Shown piece by piece: positions 28,912 through 36,907 of a DNA stretch of 64,000 nucleotides. The notes below the pieces were generated by a model. It saw nothing but the letters and a program-made list of their open reading frames with translations. It made no database searches and was not told where the DNA came from. Every line of letters begins with the position of its first letter. The first letter of the stretch is position 1. The position numbers and the translations under genes are program-made. The stretch comes from Zhenpiania hominis (GTDB taxonomy: Bacteria; Bacillota; Clostridia; Peptostreptococcales; Anaerovoracaceae), in contig NZ_JACRYT010000002.1 in the NCBI RefSeq assembly GCF_014333425.1, positions 62,001-126,000 of the forward strand, written 5' to 3'.

Positions 28912-28940
28912 ATTTTAGCATATAGGGAACTTATGTTCAA
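28912..28940 (-). promoter_or_regulatory. Promoter of the radical-SAM repair operon
   Basis: Minus-strand TTGAAC (28935-28940), 17 bases, TAAAAT (28912-28917). The -35 overlaps the distal SOS box, and the proximal box follows the -10, so LexA would block it fully. Confidence 0.7.
28927..28938. promoter_or_regulatory. SOS (LexA) box, promoter-distal
   Basis: A second GAACTTATGTTC, identical over 12 bases to the proximal copy, 29 bases away centre to centre. Confidence 0.75.
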
Positions 28941-29043
28941 CACACTTATCCGAAGAAAAATAGTTGTATTTTTTTGCCTGAATTGTTAATATTGATAGAT
29001 AGTAAGTATCGATTTTTAAAGGAAAGGAAAACAGGCAGCAGAT

Positions 29044-30207
29044 ATGAAAAAAAACGCCTTTGTTCTCAGTGGAGGCGGCTCGCGGGGCGCGTACGAGCTA
29101 GGGGTCTGGCAGGCGCTGCGGGAGCTTGGGATTCCCATTCACATTGCAGCCGGCACCTCTGTCGGCGCGTTAAACGGAGCCATGGTGGCGCAGGACGATT
29201 TCGAATTGGCGGTCCGTCTATGGAACGAGTTGGAAACCCACATGGTTTTTGATCTTGATGAAAAAAAAGAAAAGCATCCAAGATTCGATTTTGAAATTGG
29301 CGGAATGAACGCCGGCGAAGCCCTTGCCTATGCCAAAGAAATTCTGACAAAGGGAGGAGCCGGCACCAGCGGACTTGAAAAAATCGTAAAGGATTATGTG
29401 GATGAAGAGAAAATAAGAAATTCTTCTGTACAGCTGGGTATTGTCACAGTCGAATTTCCATCCCTGAAGCCTCATTACCTTTTTACAGAGGATATTCCGC
29501 AGGGCAGACTGAACGATTATATTCTGGCCAGCGCCGCCTGTTTTCCCGCGGTCCAGGCCAGAGAAATCGGCGAATCCCATTTTATTGACGGAGGATATGC
29601 GGATGTTATGCCCGTAGAACTTGCTCTGCAGAAAAACGCGGATCGGATCTTTGCCGTCTATCTGGACGCAGCAGGTTTTGTCAGAAAGGAAGATTTAAAA
29701 TCAGCAGAAAAAGAAGTTTCCCAGCTTCTGATCATCGAAAGCAGGTGGGATCTGGGTAACTTCCTGGTCTTTGATACAAATAACACCCGTCGCATCATGC
29801 GCCTGGGGTATCTGGACGCCATGAAAGCGTTCCGGGTTTTTGACGGAGAAAAGTTTTCCTTTGTAAAAGGAACCTTTACCCGCCACCAGCTGCCTGGCGC
29901 GGAAGCCTGCGCCGAAATCTTCAAACTTGACCCTGGAATCCTTTATACAAAGGAAACCCTGCATGAGCATCTGGCAAAAGCGGTTTCCCGGACAGCCCTG
30001 CCGGAGATCAACGATATCCATACCGCGGAAGACGCTCTGCGCAAGCTGAATCAGCGGACGCTGGTGCTGTTTATCGCGGAGAACCTGCAGAAAAAGGACG
30101 CGGACAGCGTTTTCACAGAAAAGAACGTATTCCGGCTGCTGAAAGAGGAAATTGTCGCGGCCAATTATCTTGTGCGCAGCGGAATATTTCAAACCCCCGC
30201 GAATTAG
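29044..30207 (+). CDS. Patatin-like phospholipase
   Basis: The protein is a predicted serine acyl hydrolase of the patatin fold. The oxyanion loop is SGGGSRGAYELG at residues 9-20. The nucleophile is in GTSVGALNG, and the catalytic Asp is in FIDGGYADVMP, so the Ser-Asp dyad is complete. The C-terminal 200 residues are less conserved. There is no signal peptide, so it should act in the cytoplasm or at the inner membrane face. The ribosome site (GGAAAGG) lies rather far upstream. The next gene, the sensor at 30249, is 41 bases downstream and may be cotranscribed; this could link lipid turnover to the sensor system, but that is inference. Confidence 0.88.
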   Translation: MKKNAFVLSGGGSRGAYELGVWQALRELGIPIHIAAGTSVGALNGAMVAQDDFELAVRLWNELETHMVFDLDEKKEKHPRFDFEIGGMNAGEALAYAKEILTKGGAGTSGLEKIVKDYVDEEKIRNSSVQLGIVTVEFPSLKPHYLFTEDIPQGRLNDYILASAACFPAVQAREIGESHFIDGGYADVMPVELALQKNADRIFAVYLDAAGFVRKEDLKSAEKEVSQLLIIESRWDLGNFLVFDTNNTRRIMRLGYLDAMKAFRVFDGEKFSFVKGTFTRHQLPGAEACAEIFKLDPGILYTKETLHEHLAKAVSRTALPEINDIHTAEDALRKLNQRTLVLFIAENLQKKDADSVFTEKNVFRLLKEEIVAANYLVRSGIFQTPAN

Positions 30208-30248
30208 TCATAGAATGATGTATCTCAAATTGAAGAAAGGAACTTCCC

Positions 30249-31481
30249 ATGGAACTTATACCAGCAGGCACAGCTGTTTACCTGGCCATTTACGCTCTCT
30301 TTGATATTGGATTCGAGACTGCTTTTTTCCTGTGGTTTTTTGAGCCAAAGCGCCCTAAAAAACGTTCCTGCGTTCTTTATATCGCTCTTCTGTTTTTATG
30401 GAACGCGGAATCCATGTATACAACCATCTACCTTCCATACGAAGATCACTTTTTTAACAGCGCTGGCTACGAAATTATTTCATCTCTGATCTTTTTCGCA
30501 CTGTTCCTTTTGGTATTGCAGCTCTGCGCAAAGGGGAATCCTGTTCGCAGCTTTGCCATCTGGCAGCTCCTTGACTATGCCAGTCTCCCCGCCCTCTTCC
30601 TTTGCTCACTCATCCGAAAACTTGCCGGATGGCCCTCGCCCATGGAATCCGTCACCATTTCTGACTTTCCGGACTGCGCCTGTACCTTTATCGCTTATCT
30701 TCTGACTGCTCTCTTGTTGAAAAGGTTTGCGGCCCGCTGGGAGAAAAAACTTCAGCGTATGCCCCTTTTCATCGCCTGGATCATTTTGCTGTTTGAAAAC
30801 GCCAGCGCCCTTTTATCCATTACCGATCTGAACACTCCGGATTATTTTATCGGCGGGATTTCCGCCACACTCAACATCGGCATGGCGCTTTTCCTTCTTT
30901 CCTTTATCCTTGCTCTGCTCATTGCCATCGCCCTGTCCATCGCCAGCGCCCGCGCCGCTGAGCAGACAAGCCGCCTGGTACAGGCGCAGCTCGAGCTTCA
31001 GCATAACTACTATGCTTCCATGAGTAAGACACAGACCATGCTCCGCGGGCTGCGTCATGACCTTGCCAATCATTTATCCGTGCTTTCCGCGTTAAAAGAA
31101 AGCGGTCGCGAAGAAAAGCTCCGCCAGTATGAGGATTCCCTTCTGGACTTCTGTACCCGGATTGAGGAACAGGCGGCGCCTGACCCAAAATGGGAAAACT
31201 GGAAGCTTCCCGGTCTCACCCCTCAGGAGCACCACGCGTTCTGCTCCGCGCTGGAACGTCTGCTCCAGCACCCAGGGATTCCCGAACATGCTGCCCGGGT
31301 CTGCCGCAATATGGACAGCCTGGAGATTCTTTTTTCCAAAAATCAGATTTCCAAAAGAACCCTCAGGCGCATAAAAAAAGATATTTATTGGGAAGTCATT
31401 TCCCAGATTTCAAACCGCCATCAAATTCATCCACACTGGAAGGAAGGAGACGACCAATGGGAATTTATACTGAATTTTTAG
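30249..31481 (+). CDS. AgrC-like membrane sensor with phospho-acceptor His but no ATPase domain
   Basis: About six to seven hydrophobic helices fill residues 8-232, resembling AgrC-type sensors. A coiled segment then leads to a classical dimerisation/phospho-acceptor box, MLRGLRHDLANHLSVLSAL, with His270. The expected second half of a kinase (N, G1 and G2 boxes) is not there; the remaining 110 residues are helical and unlike HATPase_c. The missing domain is found on the next gene, which starts 25 bases before this stop. The ribosome site GAAAGGAAC lies before the ATG. It may be phosphorylated in trans by its neighbour. Confidence 0.75.
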   Translation: MELIPAGTAVYLAIYALFDIGFETAFFLWFFEPKRPKKRSCVLYIALLFLWNAESMYTTIYLPYEDHFFNSAGYEIISSLIFFALFLLVLQLCAKGNPVRSFAIWQLLDYASLPALFLCSLIRKLAGWPSPMESVTISDFPDCACTFIAYLLTALLLKRFAARWEKKLQRMPLFIAWIILLFENASALLSITDLNTPDYFIGGISATLNIGMALFLLSFILALLIAIALSIASARAAEQTSRLVQAQLELQHNYYASMSKTQTMLRGLRHDLANHLSVLSALKESGREEKLRQYEDSLLDFCTRIEEQAAPDPKWENWKLPGLTPQEHHAFCSALERLLQHPGIPEHAARVCRNMDSLEILFSKNQISKRTLRRIKKDIYWEVISQISNRHQIHPHWKEGDDQWEFILNF

Positions 31482-32194
31482 GAACACTTCTGTTTCTTTC
31501 GCTTTTCGCGTCAGCCGCTCTGGCAATCGCTCTCATCCTTTACCGAAAGCGCATCCGCGAAAAGGATTTTTTTCTAAAAAAATGGGAGTCTTTTGGCGGT
31601 TATACGGAGTATACCGGTTCCTTTTTTGAGGAAGCGGTCTCCGTTATCGGCCAGATCCGCCGCGCGATCCGCGTTTTCCATACAAATTCGGACAGAACCC
31701 GGCTTTCTCAGGAAGAAACCGCTTTTCTCGCCGACTGCGACGCGCTGTTAAATAATACCTTTACCGGAAACGAAACCGTCGACGCATTACTGTTCACAAA
31801 GAAAAAGCGCTGCAGCGAGTTGGGAATCCATTTCACTTTGGAAATACAGGCAATTCCGGATGGGGAGCTTTCCGAGCTTTTAATCACCTCCCTCCTTGGG
31901 AATCTCCTGGACAACGCCATCGAAGCGGCCGCCGCTTCCGGACATAAGGCGCCTCGGATATCAGTCCGCAGTTATATTCGCAAATCCGTATGGATTGTAA
32001 AAACGGAAAATACGAAAAACATCCATCTCAAACCATTGGAGTCACAGATGAAAACAAGCAAAAAAGAAAAAAAAGATCACGGCATCGGGCTCCCGATTCT
32101 CCGTCAAATAACCAATCAGTATGATGGTTCTCTGACGTTCCGTGATCTTGAAGGTTCTTTTGAAGTACAGGCCATGCTGGTGCTTCCCGCGTAA
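31457..32194 (+). CDS. Membrane-anchored HATPase protein lacking the His box
   Basis: One transmembrane helix (residues 7-28) is followed by a segment aligned with the AgrC dimerisation region, where the usual RHDxxNH is absent (it reads IRRAIRVFHTNSDRTRL). The ATPase part is intact: TGNETVDALL, the N box LLGNLLDNAIEAA (Asn153) and the G box HGIGLPILRQITNQYDG (209 onward). The start is ATG 31457 with GGAAGGAG seven bases upstream, in a different frame from the gene it overlaps, so this is not a broken single gene. It complements the preceding sensor. Confidence 0.78.
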   Translation: MGIYTEFLGTLLFLSLFASAALAIALILYRKRIREKDFFLKKWESFGGYTEYTGSFFEEAVSVIGQIRRAIRVFHTNSDRTRLSQEETAFLADCDALLNNTFTGNETVDALLFTKKKRCSELGIHFTLEIQAIPDGELSELLITSLLGNLLDNAIEAAAASGHKAPRISVRSYIRKSVWIVKTENTKNIHLKPLESQMKTSKKEKKDHGIGLPILRQITNQYDGSLTFRDLEGSFEVQAMLVLPA

Positions 32195-32206
32195 ATCCAT
32201 TCCCTT

Positions 32207-32917
32207 TTACAGGCTGTTGCTCAGATACTCCAAAAATTTATTTCTTGCCTGTCCGTAATAGGATTTACTGATCGGAATTGCCCTGCCGTTTTCGAAGAAA
32301 AACTTTTTATCGGAAAGCTTCTGCGCCTTCGCGATATTCACAATATAGCTATTATGGCATCGCAAAAAACGCTCGTCCAGTTGCTCTTCAATTTCTTCAA
32401 AGCGTCCATAAAAAGAATATCTTTTTTCCGTAGAGTGGATATGGATTTTCCGTTTTTCTTTTTCAAAGTATAAAATAATGCTGAGGGGGATTTGCTCTGT
32501 TCCAATTCTCCCCGGCATATGAAAATTAGCCTCTTTTATCTGCTCCAAACGCTGTATAGCGCGAGATAGCGCCTGTTTCAGGCGCTGTCTTTTCACAGGC
32601 TTTTTCAAAAAATAAATATGCTCCACTTCGTAGACATCCAAATAATAATCATCGTATCCGGACATAAAAATGATTTGCGTATCCGGATTTGCTCGCTGAA
32701 GATTTTTCGCCACATTGACGCCATTGTTATTCTTCAGTTTTACATCCAGCATTACAATCGCCGGTTCATCCGGATGCTCCGCAACATAAAACTCCAGCTG
32801 CTCTTCCAGGACAAAAGTTTCTACATGCAGATTCTCCCTTCCCATGATTTCCAGGACATCCTGCTTTATACCCTCCGCAAAGAAAATATCATCATCACAT
32901 ATAAGCACTTTCTTCAT
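32207..32917 (-). CDS. LytTR response regulator
   Basis: The receiver domain has a complete acidic pocket (CDDD at 7-10, Asp58 in MLDVKL, Lys in FLKKPV). The LytTR domain occupies residues about 135-236 (ILYFEKEKRKIHIHS, RFLRCHNSYIVNIAKAQ, ISKSYYGQARNKFLEYL). It is clearly paralogous to the protein at 25760-26470. It is convergent with the split kinase genes, which end 12 bases away, and is their most likely partner. Its promoter carries a twin operator, so autoregulation is probable. Confidence 0.92.
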   Translation of the reverse strand: MKKVLICDDDIFFAEGIKQDVLEIMGRENLHVETFVLEEQLEFYVAEHPDEPAIVMLDVKLKNNNGVNVAKNLQRANPDTQIIFMSGYDDYYLDVYEVEHIYFLKKPVKRQRLKQALSRAIQRLEQIKEANFHMPGRIGTEQIPLSIILYFEKEKRKIHIHSTEKRYSFYGRFEEIEEQLDERFLRCHNSYIVNIAKAQKLSDKKFFFENGRAIPISKSYYGQARNKFLEYLSNSL

Positions 32918-32971
32918 TCGTCTCTTGTCACGTCCTATTCTGTAAATATCATTTTGAGATTCTGAAGTTTT

Positions 32972-33035
32972 ATTTTATCATATTTTCTTCATTTAATTTT
33001 CACATTGTAACAAATCTCCCTCGAAATGTAATAAA
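32972..33035 (-). promoter_or_regulatory. Promoter and twin LytTR-type operator of the Asp58 regulator
   Basis: Minus-strand TTTATTACA (33027-33035) and TTTGTTACA (33006-33014) start 21 bases apart, followed 28 bases later by TAAAAT (32972-32977). The geometry matches the paralogue at 26.6 kb almost base for base. Confidence 0.62.
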
Positions 33036-33042
33036 CGTCACT

Positions 33043-33603
33043 TTATTCGTACTTTTTATCAAGCCGATACGCGAAATAACGGCGGGCCGGTGTTTTATAA
33101 AGAGCCGCGGCCAGAATTTCCGCAACAATAATTCCCACCACAAACTGCCCCACATTCCATGGAATTCCGATTACCGGCGCGACCCAATTTCCGACGATAA
33201 CGCCTTCCGCCACGTAGTATCCGGCCACCATAAAAATACCGGCCAGCACCATTCCAAGCAATTCCAGCACGGAAATACCCGCAAAGCGCAGACGGGCTTT
33301 TTTTATCGCCGCATTTAAAAACATTCCCAGAATAATCGCCATTACGCCTTTAATTACAAAGGTCCAGGGCGCCCAGACCGGCGCTCCTCCCATAATATCC
33401 CCTAGTGCTCCGCCAATGGCCGCGGCCATCGCTCCATTTTTCCAGCCCAGTATCAATACCGACAGGAAAATCATCGCGTCTCCCAAATGCACATATCCTT
33501 GGGTACCAGGGATCGGAATGCGGATAAACATAATTGATACAATAATAATTCCAATCATCAGCGCCGTCATTACCAGATTAGCTGTACGAGTCGTATTCCT
33601 CAT
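33043..33603 (-). CDS. ECF transporter S component, possibly for vitamin B6
   Basis: A membrane protein of about 186 residues with six hydrophobic helices. The S-component pattern is seen in IPIPGTQGYVHLGDAMIFLSVLILGWKNG and GGALGDIMGG, APWTFVIKGVMAI. The start is ATG 33603 (MRNTTRTANL) after GAGG; the longer ORF is not supported. It belongs to the HmpT/PdxU2-like group by appearance. The divergent MocR-type regulator, a family often controlling pyridoxal genes, supports a vitamin B6 substrate; this is inference. The shared ECF ATPases and T component are not in the window. Confidence 0.8.
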   Translation of the reverse strand: MRNTTRTANLVMTALMIGIIIVSIMFIRIPIPGTQGYVHLGDAMIFLSVLILGWKNGAMAAAIGGALGDIMGGAPVWAPWTFVIKGVMAIILGMFLNAAIKKARLRFAGISVLELLGMVLAGIFMVAGYYVAEGVIVGNWVAPVIGIPWNVGQFVVGIIVAEILAAALYKTPARRYFAYRLDKKYE

Positions 33604-33639
33604 TCTTTCTGTCCTCACTTTACTAATTTGTCTCTGCGT

Positions 33640-33677
33640 ATTATAATACAGGAAAAGTGTATACAGATAAATGTACA
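33640..33677. promoter_or_regulatory. Divergent promoter region of S component and MocR gene
   Basis: A minus-strand TATAAT lies at 33640-33645. The palindromes TGTATACA (33658-33665) and TGTACA (33672-33677) sit just upstream and could be the MocR operator. MocR proteins usually bind direct or inverted half-sites between themselves and a divergent target. Confidence 0.4.
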
Positions 33678-33714
33678 AAAATAATTATTTTTTCGGGTAC
33701 AGTAAGGAGATTAT

Positions 33715-35115
33715 ATGAAAGCGATTATTCCCAATATTGACGAGACCTCCAAACGGCCTTATTATCTTCAGCTTTACGATTACATAAAGAACGCGATTCT
33801 TTCAGGAGAAATTTCCACAGGAGAAAAACTTCCTTCTCTCCGCAGTCTTTCCAAATCACTGGGGCTCAGTATGACGACCGTAGAGCTTGCTTACAGCCAG
33901 CTCGCGGTTGAAGGTTATATTTACAGCCGGCCTCAGTCTGGTTACTACGCGGACAATGTCCGTACACCTGGAACTGTACCGGTCTTAAAAAAAATGGACA
34001 GTTCACCCCTGGATCAGACTCTGGAGGCTCAGGAACCGGAATTCTATTACGATCCGGACTGCTTTGACTTTAATAAGTGGAAAAAATGTGTAAACAAGGT
34101 TATCACCGAATATTCACCGCTGCTATTCTTTGAAAGCGATCCCCAGGGCGAAAAAGCGCTGCGGTACGAAATCGCCAAATACCTCTATCAGTCCAGAGGC
34201 GTTTCCTGCACGTCCTCGCAGATTGTAATCGGCGCGGGTACACAGCAGCTGACAAACCAGCTTACCAATATTCTGAAGGCCATGTCCATCGATCACATCG
34301 CGGTGGAAGATCCTGGCTATATACCGGTCATTAACATTTTCCGCGACAGAGGCTTCGCCATCACTCCCGTAAAAGTCGGCAAGGAAGGCATCCGTATCGA
34401 AAAGCTGCCCTCCAATATCCGTTCCGCGGTCTATGTAAGCCCTTCTAATCAGGTTCTTACCGGCGCCGTCATGCCCATCGGACGCAGGTACGAGCTGCTG
34501 GACTGGGCGTTTCAGAACAACAGTATCATCATGGAAGATGACTACGACAGCGAACTCCGCTATTTCGGCAAACCGATCCCCGCGCTGCAGGGTCTTGACA
34601 CCAAGGGAAGCGTCGTATACCTGGGCTCCTTTTCGGCAACCCTTTTTCCCTCCATTAAAATCAGTTATATGGTGCTTCCTCCCGCCATGTCGGAAATTTT
34701 TCAGAAAATCCGGGATGACTATACCCAGACCTGTTCGAAGATGGAGCAGCTGACTCTCGCTCTGTTTATGGAAAAGGGATTTTATCAGACCAATATAAAA
34801 AAGCTGCGCAGTCTGTACGCTCAGAAGCTGCAGACCATTCTGCGCTGCTTGAAAACGGATTTTACTGATCCCATCAACACCGCCTCCGGCCTTACCGTCA
34901 TTGTCCGGATTAACAGCCAAAAAAACGCCGACGCTCTTTGCGCGGAAGCGCGCAGCCTGGGTATCACCGCGTTTCCCGCGGTTTCCCCTGTCTCCGTAAA
35001 CACAGGCCGCAAAGCTCCGTCCGGTCCCGTGCCGCTGGTTTTGTACTATAACCAGATTCCTTTAAAGGATATTCCGGAAGCGGTCAGAGAGCTGCTGGAA
35101 AATTGGCGCGCATAA
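33715..35115 (+). CDS. MocR-family regulator lacking the PLP-binding lysine
   Basis: The N-terminus is a GntR-type winged helix (residues 15-80; GEISTGEKLPSLRSLSKSLGLS). The rest is a fold type I aminotransferase-like domain (VEDPGYIPV, SPSNQVLTGAVMP, IMEDDYDSELRYF). In MocR proteins the PLP Schiff-base lysine lies in a motif like YLGTFSKSLFP. Here it reads YLGSFSATLFP, so position 308 (34636-34638, GCA) is Ala, not Lys. It may bind PLP non-covalently, sense another ligand, or be impaired. The divergent ECF S component is the likely target. Confidence 0.88.
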   Translation: MKAIIPNIDETSKRPYYLQLYDYIKNAILSGEISTGEKLPSLRSLSKSLGLSMTTVELAYSQLAVEGYIYSRPQSGYYADNVRTPGTVPVLKKMDSSPLDQTLEAQEPEFYYDPDCFDFNKWKKCVNKVITEYSPLLFFESDPQGEKALRYEIAKYLYQSRGVSCTSSQIVIGAGTQQLTNQLTNILKAMSIDHIAVEDPGYIPVINIFRDRGFAITPVKVGKEGIRIEKLPSNIRSAVYVSPSNQVLTGAVMPIGRRYELLDWAFQNNSIIMEDDYDSELRYFGKPIPALQGLDTKGSVVYLGSFSATLFPSIKISYMVLPPAMSEIFQKIRDDYTQTCSKMEQLTLALFMEKGFYQTNIKKLRSLYAQKLQTILRCLKTDFTDPINTASGLTVIVRINSQKNADALCAEARSLGITAFPAVSPVSVNTGRKAPSGPVPLVLYYNQIPLKDIPEAVRELLENWRA

Positions 35116-35127
35116 GCAGCGCCAATT
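35101..35127 (+). terminator. Hairpin at the end of the MocR gene
   Basis: AATTGGCGC and GCGCCAATT form a perfect nine-base stem across the MocR stop codon. The U-run after it is weak. Confidence 0.5.
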
Positions 35128-35132
35128 TACGG

Positions 35133-35174
35133 CAAAAAACAAAACACTGCGGAAAGCGTTTCGCGTCCCGCAGT
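35133..35174 (-). terminator. Terminator of the hydrogenase operon
   Basis: Minus-strand ACTGCGG...CCGCAGT stem (35146-35174) followed by GTTTTGTTTTTT, placed just after the hydA stop. Confidence 0.65.
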
Positions 35175-35195
35175 ATTCTGCTGTTTTGTGTTTTA

Positions 35196-36902
35196 TTATT
35201 TATAATGTAAAAGGTGGTGAGCCTTGTCACCTGCAAGCAGACCGTTGTACAGCGCTTCTGCAACCGGGTTTTCCGCGGAAAGTTTTACATTAGACATCCG
35301 ATCCGCCTCATACATACCCGCCGAACGCTCCGGTTTTGCTCTGTCAACAACGAACGGCTGTCCGGCTCCGGCAATACATCCGCCTTCGCAAGCCATTACT
35401 TCTACAAAGTCATAATGTACTTCGCCGGACTGGATTTTCTGAATCAGATTCTCCGCATTCTTCAGACCGCTTACAACTGCGATGGACAGTTCTCCGTCTT
35501 TATACGGAACCTTCACTTCTTTCAGGCCATCAAATCCTCTGACACCGGTGAAGGAAATATCCGCAAGATGATATCTCGCTTCTTCTCCCATGACATAACG
35601 GATTACCGCCTCGGTCACGCCTCCGGTTACGCCGAAAATAATACCCGCGCCGCTGGCGATTCCAAACGGCATATCTACGGCTTCCGGCATAATCTCTTCG
35701 AAACGCAGACCCGCTTCCCGAATCATGTTAGCAAGCTCCACGGTTGTAATGGAGTGGGCGATCGTCGGTTCATCACCGTAAGTCATATCATCTCTGTGAA
35801 TCTCATATTTCTTCGCTGTACAAGGCATAATCGCCACAACCTTTGTCTTCTTCGGCTTTTTGCCTTTTTCATTGAGCTTTGCCCGTTCTTTCAGAACAGA
35901 ACCCAGCATCTCCATCGGAGATTTGCAGCTTGAAACATTATCCAGTAGTTCCGGATGGTTGATTTCCGCGTAGCGTACCCACGCCGGACAGCAGGATGTA
36001 AAGAGCGGAAGCTTATTATCTCCCTTTTCCAGCTTCGCCATCAGTTCTCTCGCTTCCTCGATAACTGTCAAGTCCGCGCCGGTAGCGGTATCGTAAACTT
36101 CGTCAAATCCCATTCTTCTCAGGGCGCTGACGATTTTTCCCATTACATTGGTACCCTTTGGAATGTCAAATTCATCTCCCAGCGCAACTCGGACAGCAGG
36201 CGCAATCTGAGCAACAACAATCGTATCATCATCATAAAGGTCTTCCCACAACGCGTCTAAGTCATTTTTAATTGTAATTGCTCCTGTTGGACAGATTGCC
36301 GCGCACTGGCCGCAGTTCACGCAATTCGTCTCGGAGATTGGCATGTTGAATGCCGTGGTAACCTGCATATTGGATCCTCTGTACGCATAGTCAATGGCGC
36401 CTACATTCTGGATTTCCGAGCACATACGCACGCAGTCCCCGCAGATAATACATTTATTCGGGTCTCTGCTGATGGAAAGAGAGGATTCATCCTTCTCATC
36501 CCAGATGCTGTAAGGCTCAAAGCGCACATCTTTCAAACCAAAGCGCTGTGCCAGGTCCTGCAGCTTACAGTCAAAGTTTTTTTCGCAGGTTGTACAGTCC
36601 CTGCAGTGGTCCGCCAGCATCAGTTCCAGAATCATTCTTCTGTACTTCTGAAGCCGCGGTGTATTGGTCTTTATTTCCATACCGGAGCGTGGCGGAGTGG
36701 AGCAGGACGCCATGATTTCACCATGCTTTCCTTCCACTACGCACATTCTGCAAGCTCCGTATGTAGATAAAGCTGAATAGTAACACAGAGTCGGCAGGTC
36801 AATTCCTGCTTTTCTGATTACATCTAAGATATTTTTCTCTCCCTCAATCGCTACAGGGAGACCGTCAATTACCATAAACTTTTTATTATTCATTGTATTC
36901 AT
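35196..36902 (-). CDS. hydA: [FeFe] hydrogenase catalytic subunit
   Basis: The 568-residue catalytic subunit reduces protons to H2. The N-terminal [2Fe-2S] domain (CYYSALSTYGACRMC) is followed by a His/Cys [4Fe-4S] site, a two-cluster ferredoxin domain (CIICGDCVRMC, CVNCGQCAAICP) and the H-cluster domain. All three H-cluster signatures are seen: FTSCCPAWVRYAE, MPCTAKKYEIHRDD and EVMACEGGCIAGAGQP. With HydB and HydC just upstream it forms the trimeric enzyme that, in other anaerobes, couples ferredoxin and NADH oxidation by electron bifurcation. Confidence 0.96.
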   Translation of the reverse strand: MNTMNNKKFMVIDGLPVAIEGEKNILDVIRKAGIDLPTLCYYSALSTYGACRMCVVEGKHGEIMASCSTPPRSGMEIKTNTPRLQKYRRMILELMLADHCRDCTTCEKNFDCKLQDLAQRFGLKDVRFEPYSIWDEKDESSLSISRDPNKCIICGDCVRMCSEIQNVGAIDYAYRGSNMQVTTAFNMPISETNCVNCGQCAAICPTGAITIKNDLDALWEDLYDDDTIVVAQIAPAVRVALGDEFDIPKGTNVMGKIVSALRRMGFDEVYDTATGADLTVIEEARELMAKLEKGDNKLPLFTSCCPAWVRYAEINHPELLDNVSSCKSPMEMLGSVLKERAKLNEKGKKPKKTKVVAIMPCTAKKYEIHRDDMTYGDEPTIAHSITTVELANMIREAGLRFEEIMPEAVDMPFGIASGAGIIFGVTGGVTEAVIRYVMGEEARYHLADISFTGVRGFDGLKEVKVPYKDGELSIAVVSGLKNAENLIQKIQSGEVHYDFVEVMACEGGCIAGAGQPFVVDRAKPERSAGMYEADRMSNVKLSAENPVAEALYNGLLAGDKAHHLLHYK

Positions 36903-36907
36903 TGTGA

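Noticed and set aside
31190..31456. 5' extension of the HATPase gene
   Set aside because: The extra 89 codons are a shadow of the preceding sensor gene; the start at 31457 has the ribosome site and begins the membrane helix.
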